64,000 nucleotides of DNA from Gammaproteobacteria bacterium. GTDB taxonomy: Bacteria; Pseudomonadota; Gammaproteobacteria; Steroidobacterales; Foliamicaceae. The notes under the pieces are model-generated. The model was not told the origin of the DNA and searched no databases. It was given only the letters and a program-made list of their open reading frames with translations. A program made the position numbers and the translations under genes. Shown piece after piece: positions 49,922 to 59,522 of this stretch (its first letter is position 1; each line of letters opens with the position of its first letter). The stretch is taken from positions 145,661 to 209,660 of the forward strand of contig VXSK01000003.1 of the NCBI GenBank assembly GCA_009838035.1. Reading direction: 5' to 3'.

Positions 49922-49953
49922 TTCGCGGGATCGCGGCGCACGAATCCCGCGAA
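49922..49953. terminator. Perfect hairpin between convergent genes
   Basis: Ten-base arms TTCGCGGGAT (49922-49931) and ATCCCGCGAA (49944-49953) around a 12-base loop, located between the convergent lipoprotein and membrane-protein genes. No T-run follows, so it would be a weak intrinsic terminator or an RNA-end stabiliser. The sequence just before it (TAGCCTGGAGCGA) matches the repeat family at 48.19 kb. Confidence 0.55.
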
Positions 49954-49966
49954 CGCGCTTGTTCGA

Positions 49967-50233
49967 CTATTCCTTGAGGCTTCTCAGAATCTCGGTCACG
50001 ATGAGGTAGAGGCCCACTGCGCCGAGCAGGGAACCCAGGACATCGACGCCCATACCGGTGAACGAACCCGCCACCATGTCGCCGCCGCACACGGCCCCCA
50101 CGTAGCAAAGCGCGATCCGGCCAAGCGTCGTCCAGATGTCACCTTCGCGGGTCACCACCTTGAACCCCTTCGACATGACGAGTGCGACGACCACGGCGAT
50201 TACGATATCAATGAACGGTCCAGACATTTCCAC
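49967..50233 (-). CDS. Small inner-membrane protein
   Basis: 88 aa from the GTG at 50233, chosen because GGGAGGA lies eight bases upstream; an ATG six bases later is possible. Three hydrophobic segments: FIDIVIAVVVALVMS, IALCYVGAVCGGDMVAGSF and VLGSLLGAVGLYLIVTEIL, with a short charged C-terminus. The glycine-rich third helix recalls small transglycosylase-associated or stress-induced membrane proteins (GlsB/YeaQ), but the match is loose. Function unknown. Confidence 0.6.
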   Translation of the reverse strand: MEMSGPFIDIVIAVVVALVMSKGFKVVTREGDIWTTLGRIALCYVGAVCGGDMVAGSFTGMGVDVLGSLLGAVGLYLIVTEILRSLKE

Positions 50234-50443
50234 AACTGTTTCCTCCCAGGGAAAAAGGTATTCCCGATCATACGCCCGCGTGCCCGGCACGGCTGATCGC
50301 GTGGAAATGAGGAATGATTACCTGTTTATTAACAGGTATATAGAATCTATTCCTAGACTATAGGTAAAGAATGCGATCCGCAGCAGCGGGATGCGTGAAG
50401 CGGCCCGTTCGGGCCTCGCAGTTGCACGCCTGCGTAGGTGATC

Positions 50444-51214
50444 CTACTGGTCCGCGGTGAACGTGTTGATGTAGGCAGTTACGTTCTTTATGGCTTCGGG
50501 CGTAATCAGGACTTGAGCCATGGGCCGCATCTGCATGTCCGTTATGTTCTGCGGATTCGTCCCCCGAACGCCGGACATGTAATTCATCAGCTGTCTTAGC
50601 GTGTACCAGTCATGCTGACCGGCAACCGCGGGAGCGTTCAGTGCCTGGATGCCCTCGCCGTTCGCGCCGTGGCAGGCAATGCACGTTGCGTAGCCCGTCG
50701 TGCCGGCAGTGACGTCGCCTTCGACTGTCACCGGCGGCAAGGGCGGCGTAAGGGAAGTGGCATAGGCAGCCAGGTCTTCAACCAACTGGTCGTCTTCCAA
50801 TGTCAGAGCGATCGCCCGCATCAACGAGCCATGCACGTCCGCCGACGGCTGGCTGCAGGCGCCGCCGGAGGGCAGCCCGCCCTCGAAGTGGGTCGCCAGT
50901 TCGGCCTCGATCTCCGCGTATTCGGGCGACTCCGCCTTGGCGCGTTCCAACGTTCCGGCCACGTCCGCTACGTCGCAGTTGTCCCTGGCCCGCGCGCCGG
51001 CGCGAAAGTTCGTCAGGGAGAGGATGATGTACCAGTCTTCCTGGCCGCCGATCTTCGGAGCGCCGTATTTCTCGAAGCCCTCGCCCTGCTCGCCGTGGCA
51101 CACGGCGCAAACGGCGAATTCGGCCTCGCCGCGGGCGGCATCGCCGGCGGCCATGGCGGTTCCCGCCGCGACCATGGCGGCGGCGCTGATCATCAAACAG
51201 GCAAAGCGCTTCAT
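50444..51214 (-). CDS. Diheme cytochrome c (c4-like)
   Basis: 256 aa from the ATG at 51214, with AGAGGA seven bases upstream. A signal peptide (ending GTAMA) is followed by two heme sites, CAVCH and CIACH, about 135 residues apart, each in a class I cytochrome c domain with GAPKIGGQEDWYI and NAPAVAGQHDWYT repeats. The N-terminal domain carries a longer insert with a Cys pair (NCDVADVAG and GGACSQ). It should carry electrons in the periplasm, probably to the aa3 oxidase encoded at 57-61 kb. Two more diheme cytochromes of similar design are at 52.7 and 61.1 kb. Confidence 0.85.
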   Translation of the reverse strand: MKRFACLMISAAAMVAAGTAMAAGDAARGEAEFAVCAVCHGEQGEGFEKYGAPKIGGQEDWYIILSLTNFRAGARARDNCDVADVAGTLERAKAESPEYAEIEAELATHFEGGLPSGGACSQPSADVHGSLMRAIALTLEDDQLVEDLAAYATSLTPPLPPVTVEGDVTAGTTGYATCIACHGANGEGIQALNAPAVAGQHDWYTLRQLMNYMSGVRGTNPQNITDMQMRPMAQVLITPEAIKNVTAYINTFTADQ

Positions 51215-51333
51215 ACTGTTCCTCTGCTTCTCTGGCAAACCGGCGCGAAAGGTATCCGATTCCGTAAACTGTTACAAGACTCGCACGCTTTCAACCCGCA
51301 TATTTTACGCTGAATGGTGGGTACACTGCACAC

Positions 51334-51741
51334 ATGGAGTGCGCACTTTTCTTCTGCCACCGGGCCGGTTCCGACGATTCCGGGCAACTGGAGATCCGGG
51401 GCATATTCGACGAGCTTCGGGCGCCTTCGTTTCCCGCCCGCCAGCCGCGCATGCGGCTTGCCGGGCTGGTGAGCTGGAACGACGGCGAGCGTGGGCGCGT
51501 GCCGTTTCTGATCGAGCTGCTGGACCCCGGCGACAAGGCCGTGTTCACGATCCAGGGCTTCAGCGAGGTCGAGGAATCGCCCGGTTCGGCCGCCCCGCCG
51601 AGGACGCAGCTCAACTTGCCGCTGGAAGACGTGACCTTTCCCGAGCCGGGGCGCTACCGGATCCGGCTGGAGGTCGATGGCAGGCAGGTCTACGGACCCT
51701 CGCTGTACCTCGGCAAGGCGCACGACGCAGACGCGGAATGA
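51334..51741 (+). CDS. Conserved hypothetical protein (DUF6941-like)
   Basis: 135 aa, ATG at 51334. ALFFCHRAGSDDSGQLEIRGIFDELRAPSFPA starts a beta-sandwich-like protein, with FLIELLDPGDKAVF and a final VTFPEPGRYRIRLEVDGRQVYGPSLYLGK, as in a family of small uncharacterised bacterial proteins. No signal peptide. It overlaps the next gene by ATGA, so both are co-translated. Function unknown; the C-terminal strand pattern suggests ligand or polypeptide binding. Confidence 0.6.
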   Translation: MECALFFCHRAGSDDSGQLEIRGIFDELRAPSFPARQPRMRLAGLVSWNDGERGRVPFLIELLDPGDKAVFTIQGFSEVEESPGSAAPPRTQLNLPLEDVTFPEPGRYRIRLEVDGRQVYGPSLYLGKAHDADAE

Positions 51742-52709
51742 CGGACATTCCCTTCCTTGATGCCGACACGGTGCGGCGCGTCCTGCGGATGGACGCGTGC
51801 ATCGACCTGATGGCGGACACCCAGGCGGCGATCAACCGGGGCGAAATCACGCCCCCGCTCAGGTCCTTCGTCCCGGTCGCCGGCGGCAAGGGCGGTATGG
51901 GAATCATGCCCGGCGACACCCCCGTCGCGTTCGGCGCCAAGCTCATTAGTCTCTATGCCGGGAACCCCGCCCGCGGACTGCCGATGATCCAGGGCTGCAT
52001 CCTGCTTTTCGACCTCGAAACCGGGACGCCCGCCGCGCTGGTTGAAGGCGCCTCGGTGACCGGTATCCGCAACGCCGCAGCCAGCGGGGCCGCCACCCGC
52101 GCGCTGGCCCGCGAGGACGCTTCCGTGCTGGCCCTTCTAGGTTACGGCGTGCAGGCCGAAACGCACCTCGAAGCGATGCGCTGCGTGCGTCCGGTTCGAG
52201 AAGTTCGGGTGTGGGGGCCGAGCCTGGAGAAGGCCGAACGCTTCGCCGCCGCCCATGCGGACGACGATGTCGCCGTGACCCCCGTCGAAACGGCGCGCGA
52301 GGCGGTAAGCGGCGCAGACATCGTCTGCGCGGTGAGCGCGGCCACGGAGCCCGTTATCGAAGGCCGCCGGCTAGCGGAAGGCTGTCACGTCAACCTGGTG
52401 GGATCGCACTCGCCCACGACCCGGGAGGCCGACGGCGAGACGATGGGCCGCGCGCGTGTGTTCACGGAAATCACGGACTTCGCGATGAAGGAGGCCGGCG
52501 ACATCCTGCTGGCGATCGAAGAAGGCTTTCTCGGCGAAGGCGACCTCGCCGGCGAAATCGGTGCGGTGATCGACGGCTCCGTCGAGGGGCGCCGAAGCGA
52601 AAACGAGATAACGCTCTACACGAGCCTCGGCAACGTCGCTCAGGACCTGGCCGCCGCCCATTACATCGCGGAGAATTCTCAGGTCAGTCGGGCTGTTCGG
52701 TGTACTTGA
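51738..52709 (+). CDS. Ornithine cyclodeaminase/mu-crystallin family protein
   Basis: 323 aa, ATG overlapping the previous stop. An N-terminal substrate region (DADTVRRVLRMDACIDLMADTQAAINRGE) is followed by the Rossmann domain VLALLGYGVQAETHLEAMRCVRPVREVRVWGPSLEKAERFA and VNLVGSHSPTTREADGETMGRARVFTE. The family includes ornithine cyclodeaminase, alanine dehydrogenase and ketimine reductases; all use NAD(P). Which activity applies is not evident. A PLP enzyme of the threonine dehydratase type is encoded 0.7 kb away, so the region may handle amino-acid breakdown. Its 3' end overlaps the convergent cytochrome gene by 26 bases. Confidence 0.85.
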   Translation: MTDIPFLDADTVRRVLRMDACIDLMADTQAAINRGEITPPLRSFVPVAGGKGGMGIMPGDTPVAFGAKLISLYAGNPARGLPMIQGCILLFDLETGTPAALVEGASVTGIRNAAASGAATRALAREDASVLALLGYGVQAETHLEAMRCVRPVREVRVWGPSLEKAERFAAAHADDDVAVTPVETAREAVSGADIVCAVSAATEPVIEGRRLAEGCHVNLVGSHSPTTREADGETMGRARVFTEITDFAMKEAGDILLAIEEGFLGEGDLAGEIGAVIDGSVEGRRSENEITLYTSLGNVAQDLAAAHYIAENSQVSRAVRCT

Positions 52710-53337
52710 ACGAGGCGATGTAGGAGATGACGTCCTTGCGCTTCTGCTCGGTGTCGAGCACCTGCGCCATGTAGCGCATCTGCGTGCCGAAGATGTCATC
52801 GCGCTGCTGGCCGCGCGCGCCGCTCAGAAAGTCGTCGAGTTGCCGCAGCAGATACCAGTCGAACTGGTTGGAGATCCGCGGCGAGCCCAACAACGTCGAG
52901 CCCTCTCCGTTCGGCCCGTGACAGGCGATGCAGGTCTCCTCGTAAATCTTGCGGCCTTCCTCCGGGTCGCCCTCCACGGTTACGGGCAGCGTCGGCGCCT
53001 CGAGGGAGTGCATATAGGCCGCCATGTCGATGATCGCCTGCTCGTCCGGCACCTGGGCAATCGCGAAGTTTCTCATCTGATTGCCGTAAATGTCCTCCAG
53101 TGGATCCCAGTAGCCGCGCAGGTTGGCGCGGTAATTGATCAATTGCCGCTCCACGTACCAGGTGTCCTGCTTGCCGGCAGCGGGCGTATTCAGTAGCGCA
53201 TTGCCTTCGCCCGCAGGCCCATGACAAGTGCTGCACAAGAAATACAGTTCTTTGCCGCGCTCCAGGTCAGGCTCGGCAGCGTAGGAGGCAAGCGGAACGG
53301 TGAAGACCAACAGGCTAAGCAGGGCGATTCTTTTCAT
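52684..53337 (-). CDS. Diheme cytochrome c (c4-like)
   Basis: 217 aa from the ATG at 53337 (MKRIALLSLLVFTVPLASYA). Two heme sites, C-S-T-C-H and C-I-A-C-H, are each followed by GPAGEG or GPNGEG and by a D-W/T-W-Y-x-x-R-Q-L block, so the protein is a duplicated class I cytochrome c. Met ligands are present in NQMRNFA and TQMRYMA. It is a periplasmic electron carrier. It is divergent from the threonine-dehydratase-like gene. Close similarity to the gene at 50.4 kb suggests paralogues by duplication. Confidence 0.87.
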   Translation of the reverse strand: MKRIALLSLLVFTVPLASYAAEPDLERGKELYFLCSTCHGPAGEGNALLNTPAAGKQDTWYVERQLINYRANLRGYWDPLEDIYGNQMRNFAIAQVPDEQAIIDMAAYMHSLEAPTLPVTVEGDPEEGRKIYEETCIACHGPNGEGSTLLGSPRISNQFDWYLLRQLDDFLSGARGQQRDDIFGTQMRYMAQVLDTEQKRKDVISYIASFKYTEQPD

Positions 53338-53443
53338 CGTCGGACAGCAGTTTTCGAGAACTTCGGGCAACAGGCGCGAACTGTACCAAATGCCGCGCGC
53401 GATGCAAAGCGTTTGGGCCGGCGGAACATACAATTTTGACGAA

Positions 53444-54412
53444 ATGAGATCCGGTGATGGCGTTCCTTCCATAGAGCATATTCGGCGCGCTGCCGAACGC
53501 ATCGGGCCGTATGTTCACCGAACGCCCGTGTTGAGCAGCAACGCGGTCAACGAAGTCTCGGGCGCCAAAGTCTTCTTCAAGTGCGAGAACCTGCAGAAAG
53601 CCGGCGCGTTCAAGGCGCGCGGCGCCACCAACGCGGTTTTTTCACTGTCCGATAAACAAGCACGACACGGCGTCGCCACGCAGTCGTCGGGCAACCATGG
53701 GGCCGCGCTGGCCATGGCCGCCGGTTGGCGCGGCATCCCGGTCACGGTCGTCATGCCCAATAACGCGCTTGCGATCAAGAAAAAGGCCGTTGCCGGCCAT
53801 GGCGCCAGGATCGTCTATTGCGCGCCGACGCCTCAGGCGCGCGACGACGCGCTGGCGCGGGTCGCGGAAAGCACGCAGGCGGAGATTATTCATCCTTTCG
53901 ACGACCCCCGGGTCATCGCCGGACAGGGGACCGCCGTCCTGGAGCTGCTTGAGGAGGTCGCCGACATCGATACGGTGATCGCGCCGGTGGGCGGCGGCGG
54001 ACTGTTGAGCGGCACGGCCCTGGCGGCAAGGAGCCTGCGCCCGGCCTCGCGCGTGTTCGGGGCGGAGCCGAGAAATGTGAACGACGCATGGCAGTCCCTG
54101 AAATCCGGCCGAATCATGCCTTCAACCGGGAAAAAGTCGATTGCGGACGGACTGCTGACCACGCTTGGGAAACTCACGTTTCCGATCATGCGCGACCATG
54201 TGACCGGGATCATCACGGTCAGCGAAGAGTCGATCGTGGACGCGATGCGGCTGGCATGGGAGCGCCTGAAACTGATCGTCGAGCCGTCGGCCGCCGTCGC
54301 GGTGGCCGCGCTGCTCGCGCAACCCGGCAAATTTCAGGGCAGGCGCGTCGGGATCATCCTGTCGGGCGGCAACGTCGATCCGGACAAACTGCCATGGGTG
54401 AAGGACCGGTAG
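53444..54412 (+). CDS. Threonine dehydratase/serine racemase-like PLP enzyme
   Basis: 322 aa from the ATG at 53444. The fold-type II PLP signature is CENLQKAGAFKARGATNAV with the PLP Lys, then SSGNHGAALAMAA and the phosphate-binding GGGGLLSG. The C-terminus ends with IILSGGNVDPDKL. There is no ACT regulatory domain, so it resembles catabolic threonine dehydratase, serine racemase or 3-hydroxyaspartate dehydratase rather than IlvA. It would deaminate Thr/Ser to 2-oxobutyrate/pyruvate or interconvert serine isomers. Promoter and divergent cytochrome promoter share about 100 bases. Confidence 0.87.
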   Translation: MRSGDGVPSIEHIRRAAERIGPYVHRTPVLSSNAVNEVSGAKVFFKCENLQKAGAFKARGATNAVFSLSDKQARHGVATQSSGNHGAALAMAAGWRGIPVTVVMPNNALAIKKKAVAGHGARIVYCAPTPQARDDALARVAESTQAEIIHPFDDPRVIAGQGTAVLELLEEVADIDTVIAPVGGGGLLSGTALAARSLRPASRVFGAEPRNVNDAWQSLKSGRIMPSTGKKSIADGLLTTLGKLTFPIMRDHVTGIITVSEESIVDAMRLAWERLKLIVEPSAAVAVAALLAQPGKFQGRRVGIILSGGNVDPDKLPWVKDR

Positions 54413-54413
54413 C

Positions 54414-56450
54414 CTACTCGTCCGATTCGCTTTCGCCGTTGTGGCGCTTGAACCACTCCAGGATCGCGCTGACCTTGGCCAATAGCTGGCTGGGCCGCGC
54501 GGCGATGCTGTGCGAAGCGCCCGGAACCCGCACCAGCGCCGTTTCCACGCCGCGCAGCTTCAGCGCCTGGTAGTACTGCTCCGACTCCCACATGGGCGTG
54601 CGCCAGTCCTCTTCGCCGGTCAGGAGCATGGTGGGCGTCGAGACCTCACCGGCCAGCGACAGCGGCGAGCGCTCCCAGTAGCCCATCGGGTCGTCCCACG
54701 GGAGGGCCGGGAACCAATACTTGGAGAACAGCGGCGCGTAGTCGGCGCTCAAGGCGAAGCTGATCCAGTTGATCACGGGCTTGGCCACCACCGCGGCCGC
54801 AAAGCGGTCGGTCTTGCCGACAATCCAGGCGGTCAGCACGCCGCCGCCGCTTCCGCCCGTCACGTAGAGCCGGTCGGTGTCGATGGCGCCGCGGTCGATG
54901 ATCGCGTCCACCGCCGACATCAGGTCGTCGTAGTCCTCGCTGGGATAGTTGTGATGGATGTAGCCGCCGAAGGCATCGCCGTAACTCGAACTGCCCCGGG
55001 GGTTGGCATAGACCACGACGTAGCCGGCGGCGGCGAAAAGCTGCACTTCCACCGAGAAATGCGGGCCGTAGGCGGCATGGGGGCCGCCGTGGATTTCAAG
55101 CAGCAGCGGGTATTTCTTCGAAGGATCGAAGCCCGGCGGCCAGACCACCCAGGCGTGGATGTCCTGGCCATCGTAGCTGGACGGGTACCAGAACTCCTCA
55201 ACCTGCCCCAACTCGCGATAGTCGAGCAGATTGGCGTTCAGCCGGGTCAGTCGGCGGGGCTCGTCCGTGCCGCGGCCGACCGCGATATCGGCGGGCGAGA
55301 GGACGTCCCCGCGGGTGATCGCGTAGGTGTCGTTGCCGCCCAGCGAATATTGCGCGCCGGTGTACGGACGGGTCAGCGCCAGGCCGCCCATCTCGCTGGT
55401 CACGTCGGTGAGCCTGCCCCGCAAATCGACATAGGCCAGCCGGGTCCGGCCCTGGTCTTCATAGGCGAAGTACAGGCCCTTGCCGTCGGCGGACCAGCGC
55501 GGGCGCGACACTTCGCGGTCGAGGTCCGTAAGCAATTGGCGGCGCTCGCTGCCGTCGCTGTTCATCACGTACAGGTGCGTTATCTGGTAGCTGCGCACGC
55601 GGTCGTCGTAGCCGGTCCAGGCCAGCATCTTCCCGTCGGGCGAAACGGCGACCGACCTGTCGGGGCCGTCGCGGTCGGTCACGGCCTCGACATCGCCCCC
55701 GTCCAGGCTCACCCGGTAGATCTCGGAGTTGGACGGATTGAGCTCGGCGTCTTCGTTGCGATTGCCGCTGAAATAGAGGCTTGAGCTGTCGGGCGACCAG
55801 GCGATCGAGCCGCCGTGGTTGTAGTCGCCCGAGGTCAGTTGCCTGGGTGCGCCGCCGTCGGCCGAAACCACGAACAGGTGCGTGAAGCCGTACGGCAGGC
55901 GCCCTGCCCCGTCGGCCCGGAACACGGCGCGCTGCACCACTTCCGGGGGTTTGGCCCAGTTCGCGCCCTGGGGCTTGGCGGGCAGCGAGCCCATGGTGGG
56001 CGGCTTGGAAGGCACCAGCAGCGCGAACGCCAGCCACCGGCCGTCCGGCGACCAGGCGAGATTGCGTGGCGCCCGGTCCAGCCGCGTGACCTGCAGCGTC
56101 TCGCCGCTGGACATCCAGCGAACGAATATCTGCGTGCCGCGGCCGTCGCTGGACAGATAGGCCACGCGATCGTTGTCCGGCGCGATCCGCGCGCCCCTGT
56201 CGTTCACCGCGCCGGTGGTGAGCGGCCGCGCGTTGTCCCCGTCAACGTCGATGCGCCACAGGTTGGAGCGGCGCCGATCCTCCATGATGTCCATGAAGTT
56301 GCGGGTATAGACCACGAAGGAGCCGTCGGGACTCACCTGGGGATCGCTGGCGTAGGCCAGCGAGAACACGTCTTCGGGCGCGAAATTGGGCTTGCCGGCG
56401 TGCAGCGCGGGGGCGATGAACAGCAGGAGCAGTGCAATACGTAGTTTCAT
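54414..56450 (-). CDS. S9 family prolyl oligopeptidase-type peptidase, exported
   Basis: 678 aa from the ATG at 56450, with a signal peptide (MKLRIALLLLFIAPALHAG). Residues about 30-400 form a WD40-like beta-propeller with repeats such as DPQVSPDGSFVVYTR and NLAWSPDGRWLAF. The C-terminal alpha/beta-hydrolase domain has GGSGGG (catalytic Ser), the Asp in TGEEDWRTP and the His in GASHSIA, the complete triad order of family S9C acylaminoacyl/dipeptidyl peptidases. It should trim oligopeptides in the periplasm. It is convergent with the dehydratase gene, one base between stop codons. Confidence 0.9.
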   Translation of the reverse strand: MKLRIALLLLFIAPALHAGKPNFAPEDVFSLAYASDPQVSPDGSFVVYTRNFMDIMEDRRRSNLWRIDVDGDNARPLTTGAVNDRGARIAPDNDRVAYLSSDGRGTQIFVRWMSSGETLQVTRLDRAPRNLAWSPDGRWLAFALLVPSKPPTMGSLPAKPQGANWAKPPEVVQRAVFRADGAGRLPYGFTHLFVVSADGGAPRQLTSGDYNHGGSIAWSPDSSSLYFSGNRNEDAELNPSNSEIYRVSLDGGDVEAVTDRDGPDRSVAVSPDGKMLAWTGYDDRVRSYQITHLYVMNSDGSERRQLLTDLDREVSRPRWSADGKGLYFAYEDQGRTRLAYVDLRGRLTDVTSEMGGLALTRPYTGAQYSLGGNDTYAITRGDVLSPADIAVGRGTDEPRRLTRLNANLLDYRELGQVEEFWYPSSYDGQDIHAWVVWPPGFDPSKKYPLLLEIHGGPHAAYGPHFSVEVQLFAAAGYVVVYANPRGSSSYGDAFGGYIHHNYPSEDYDDLMSAVDAIIDRGAIDTDRLYVTGGSGGGVLTAWIVGKTDRFAAAVVAKPVINWISFALSADYAPLFSKYWFPALPWDDPMGYWERSPLSLAGEVSTPTMLLTGEEDWRTPMWESEQYYQALKLRGVETALVRVPGASHSIAARPSQLLAKVSAILEWFKRHNGESESDE

Positions 56451-56511
56451 GTTCGGATGATCCTGATTGGGGACCGCAAGGATACTCGCTCCCAGGTACA
56501 ATCGGGGCTCG

Positions 56512-56991
56512 ATGAAGACTGGCGATCCTGCCCCCCGAATCGTAATCCGCCCCAACTGCAATTTCACCGGCCGCGGCGCGTTCTGGCTGTTCGTCGCGAT
56601 GACGCTTCCGGTGCTTGGAGTGGCGGTGGCCTGGGCGCTTCGCGGCTACTGGCTGATCCTGCCGTTCGCCGGCCTGGAACTGGCCGTTCTGGGCATCGCG
56701 CTGGCCATTACCGTGCATCGCGGGCGCTATCGCGAAACCATTCGTTTCGGCCAACGCTTCGTGCGCGTGCGCAGGGGTTATGCGGGCCGTCAGGAACGGG
56801 TAGAATTCCCCCGGTCCTGGACCCGGGCCTGGATAGAACCGGGAGCGAGTCCTGCCTTGCCTGGGCGCCTTTTTTTGGGGGCCGGCGGCGCGTCTTGCGA
56901 ACTGGCCGCCTGTCTCACGGAGGAAGAAAGGCAGTCGTTGTGCCGGCGTTTACGCGAATTGACGCGCGTGCCGGTTACCGCGCAGAAATAG
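56512..56991 (+). CDS. DUF2244 family membrane protein
   Basis: 159 aa from the ATG at 56512. Two TM segments (about residues 24-44 and 48-66) lie in one hairpin, followed by a soluble domain with RFVRVRRGYAGRQERVEFPRSWTRAWIEP and LTEEERQSLCRRLRELT. DUF2244 genes are regularly located just upstream of cytochrome oxidase subunit II genes in proteobacteria, as here (31 bases before ctaC). Function unknown, but a role in oxidase assembly or the same transcript is likely. Confidence 0.8.
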   Translation: MKTGDPAPRIVIRPNCNFTGRGAFWLFVAMTLPVLGVAVAWALRGYWLILPFAGLELAVLGIALAITVHRGRYRETIRFGQRFVRVRRGYAGRQERVEFPRSWTRAWIEPGASPALPGRLFLGAGGASCELAACLTEEERQSLCRRLRELTRVPVTAQK

Positions 56992-57022
56992 CAAGTAGAA
57001 AGCAGTAAGGAGCAACGGTTTG

Positions 57023-57910
57023 ATGTATCGCAGCAAGGCACACGGCCGCTGGCTGTTTATCGGAATCGCCGCGGCCGCGCTGGCCATCGCCACGCCGGCG
57101 GCAGCGGACTGGGCCCTGGACTTCCCCGCCAGCGCGACGGAACTCGGAGAAAAGGTGCGTAACCTGCACCACCTGGCCCTGATCATATGCACCATCATCG
57201 GCATCGTCGTGTTCGGTGTGCTCGGCTACTCGCTGGTCAAGTTCCGCAAGTCGCAGGGCGCGCAGGCGGCGAAGTTCAGCCACAGCACCAAGGCCGAGAT
57301 CATCTGGACTATCGTTCCGGTCCTGATCCTGGTCGGCCTGGCCATCCCCACCGCCCGGGTGCTGATCGAAATGGAGGACACGCAGGCGGCCGATCTCAGG
57401 ATCAAGGTCACCGGCTACCAGTGGAAATGGCGCTACGAGTACCTGGACCACGGCATCAGCTTCTTCAGCAACATCGACGACGCCAGCAATGCCGCGTCAA
57501 TGGTGGGCGCGGGCCATGAACTGCACGAACACTACCTGCGCGACGTGGACAAGCCGATGGTCGTGCCGGTGGGCAAGAAGGTGAAGCTGCAGCTCACCTC
57601 CAACGACGTCATCCACGCCTGGTGGGTGCCGGAGTTCTACGTCAAGCGCGACGCGGTGCCGGGCACGATCAACGAAACCTGGTTCAAGGCCGAGAAGACG
57701 GGCACCTACCGTGGCCAGTGCGCCGAGCTGTGCGGGCGCGGACACGGGTTCATGCCGATCGTGGTCGAGGTCCTGGAACAGGACGAGTTCGACGCATGGG
57801 TGGCCGGGCTCACGGCGCCGGCCGAGCCCGAGCCCGAAGAACTCGAAGCGCCCGAAGCCGTAGTAAGCCAGACAGTGCCCGCCGCAGCCGGCGGCGCAGC
57901 CTCCCGATAA
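57023..57910 (+). CDS. ctaC: Cytochrome c oxidase subunit II
   Basis: 295 aa from the ATG at 57023 (a TTG directly before is possible), with AAGGAG upstream. A signal peptide, two TM helices (about residues 50-75 and 90-112), then the periplasmic cupredoxin domain with the CuA-binding CAELCGRGHGFM. The typical WKWRYEY aromatic patch that passes electrons from cytochrome c to CuA is also present. The tail is Glu/Pro-rich (EPEPEELEAPEA). First core gene of the aa3 oxidase operon. No fused cytochrome c domain, so a separate carrier is needed. Confidence 0.95.
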   Translation: MYRSKAHGRWLFIGIAAAALAIATPAAADWALDFPASATELGEKVRNLHHLALIICTIIGIVVFGVLGYSLVKFRKSQGAQAAKFSHSTKAEIIWTIVPVLILVGLAIPTARVLIEMEDTQAADLRIKVTGYQWKWRYEYLDHGISFFSNIDDASNAASMVGAGHELHEHYLRDVDKPMVVPVGKKVKLQLTSNDVIHAWWVPEFYVKRDAVPGTINETWFKAEKTGTYRGQCAELCGRGHGFMPIVVEVLEQDEFDAWVAGLTAPAEPEPEELEAPEAVVSQTVPAAAGGAASR

Positions 57911-57926
57911 TCCGGGGTAATCGAAT

Positions 57927-59498
57927 ATGAGCGACACGACACACGAAGAACATCACGACGGCCCGCACGCCTCGGGAATGTGGCGGTGGCTGACCACCAC
58001 CAACCACAAGGACATCGGCACGCTGTACCTGGTGTTCAGCCTGATCATGTTCCTGGTGGGCGGCACCATGGCGCTGATCATCCGCACCGAGCTGTTCCAG
58101 CCGGGCCTGCAGTTGGTGGACCCGCACTTCTTCAACCAGATGACCACCATGCACGCGCTGGTGATGATCTTCGGCGCGCTGATGCCGGCTTTCGTGGGCC
58201 TGGCCAACTGGCAGATCCCGCTGATGGTGGGCGCGCCGGACATGGCGCTGCCGCGCATGAATAACTGGAGTTTCTGGATCCTGCCGCCGGCCTTTCTGCT
58301 GCTGCTGGGCACGCTGTTCATGCCGGGCGGGGCCCCGGCGGGCGGCTGGACGCTGTATCCGCCGCTGATCCTGCAGACCGGCGACGCCTTCCCGTTCGTG
58401 GTGTTCTCGCTGCACATGCTGGGCGCGTCCTCGATCCTGGGCGCGATCAACATCATCGTGACCATCACCAACATGCGCGCGCCGGGCATGGGCTTCATGA
58501 AGATGCCGCTGTTCGTCTGGACCTGGCTGATCACGGCCTACCTGCTGATCGGCGCAATGCCTGTGCTGGCCGGGGCCATCACGATGCTGCTCACCGACCG
58601 CTACTTCGACACCAGCTTCTTCCTGGCGGCCGGCGGCGGCGACCCGGTGATGTTCCAGCACATCTTCTGGTTCTTCGGGCATCCCGAGGTCTATATCCTC
58701 ATCCTGCCCGCCTTCGGGATCATTTCGCAGGTCATTCCGACGTTTTCGCGCAAGCCCCTGTTCGGCTACGTGTCGATGGTGATCGCGACTTCGGCCATCG
58801 CGTTCCTGTCGTACGTCGTCTGGGCGCACCACATGTTCACCGTGGGAATGCCGGCAGCCGGAATGCTGTTCTTCATGATCACGACCATGTTCATTGCCGT
58901 GCCTACCGGGGTGAAGATCTTCAACTGGCTGGCGACGATGTGGCGCGGCTCGATCAGCTTCGAGACGCCGATGCTGTTCGCGATCGCGTTCGTGATCCTG
59001 TTCACGATCGGCGGATTCTCCGGTCTGATGCTGGCGCTGGTGCCCGCGGACATCGAGTACCACGACACCTACTTCGTCGTGGCGCATTTCCACTACGTGC
59101 TGGTGCCGGGCGCCATCTTCGGCGTGATCGCCGGCGTCTATTACTGGCTGCCCAAGTGGACCGGCCACATGTACAACGAAACGCTGGGCAAGTGGCACTT
59201 CTGGCTGTCGACGATCTTCGTCAACATCCTGTTCTTCCCGCAGCACTTCCTGGGCCTGGCCAGCATGCCGCGGCGGATCCCGGACTACTCGATCCAGTTC
59301 ACCGAGTTCAACATGATCTCGACCGTCGGCGCGTTCGGTTTCGGCCTCTCGCAACTGCTGTTCGTCTGGATGCTGATCAAGTGCGTCAAGGGCGGGGAGA
59401 CGGCCAGCACCAAGGTCTGGGACGAGCCGGAGGGCCTGGAATGGACCGTGCCTTCGCCGGCGCCGTACCACACGTTTGAGACGGCGCCCAAGGTATAG
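57927..59498 (+). CDS. ctaD: Cytochrome c oxidase subunit I
   Basis: 523 aa, 16 bases after ctaC. Twelve TM helices; heme and CuB ligands are visible: His in [21 protein letters not shown] (the His-Tyr crosslink partners), AHHMFTVG and HFHYVLVPG. The K- and D-channel residues fit an A-type oxidase (for example the E in helix VI, GHPEVYI). The gene encodes the catalytic subunit, which reduces O2 to water and pumps protons in the inner membrane. Confidence 0.97.
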   Translation: MSDTTHEEHHDGPHASGMWRWLTTTNHKDIGTLYLVFSLIMFLVGGTMALIIRTELFQPGLQLVDPHFFNQMTTMHALVMIFGALMPAFVGLANWQIPLMVGAPDMALPRMNNWSFWILPPAFLLLLGTLFMPGGAPAGGWTLYPPLILQTGDAFPFVVFSLHMLGASSILGAINIIVTITNMRAPGMGFMKMPLFVWTWLITAYLLIGAMPVLAGAITMLLTDRYFDTSFFLAAGGGDPVMFQHIFWFFGHPEVYILILPAFGIISQVIPTFSRKPLFGYVSMVIATSAIAFLSYVVWAHHMFTVGMPAAGMLFFMITTMFIAVPTGVKIFNWLATMWRGSISFETPMLFAIAFVILFTIGGFSGLMLALVPADIEYHDTYFVVAHFHYVLVPGAIFGVIAGVYYWLPKWTGHMYNETLGKWHFWLSTIFVNILFFPQHFLGLASMPRRIPDYSIQFTEFNMISTVGAFGFGLSQLLFVWMLIKCVKGGETASTKVWDEPEGLEWTVPSPAPYHTFETAPKV

Positions 59499-59522
59499 GT
59501 CCAGGCGATTCCCGGCACGCCC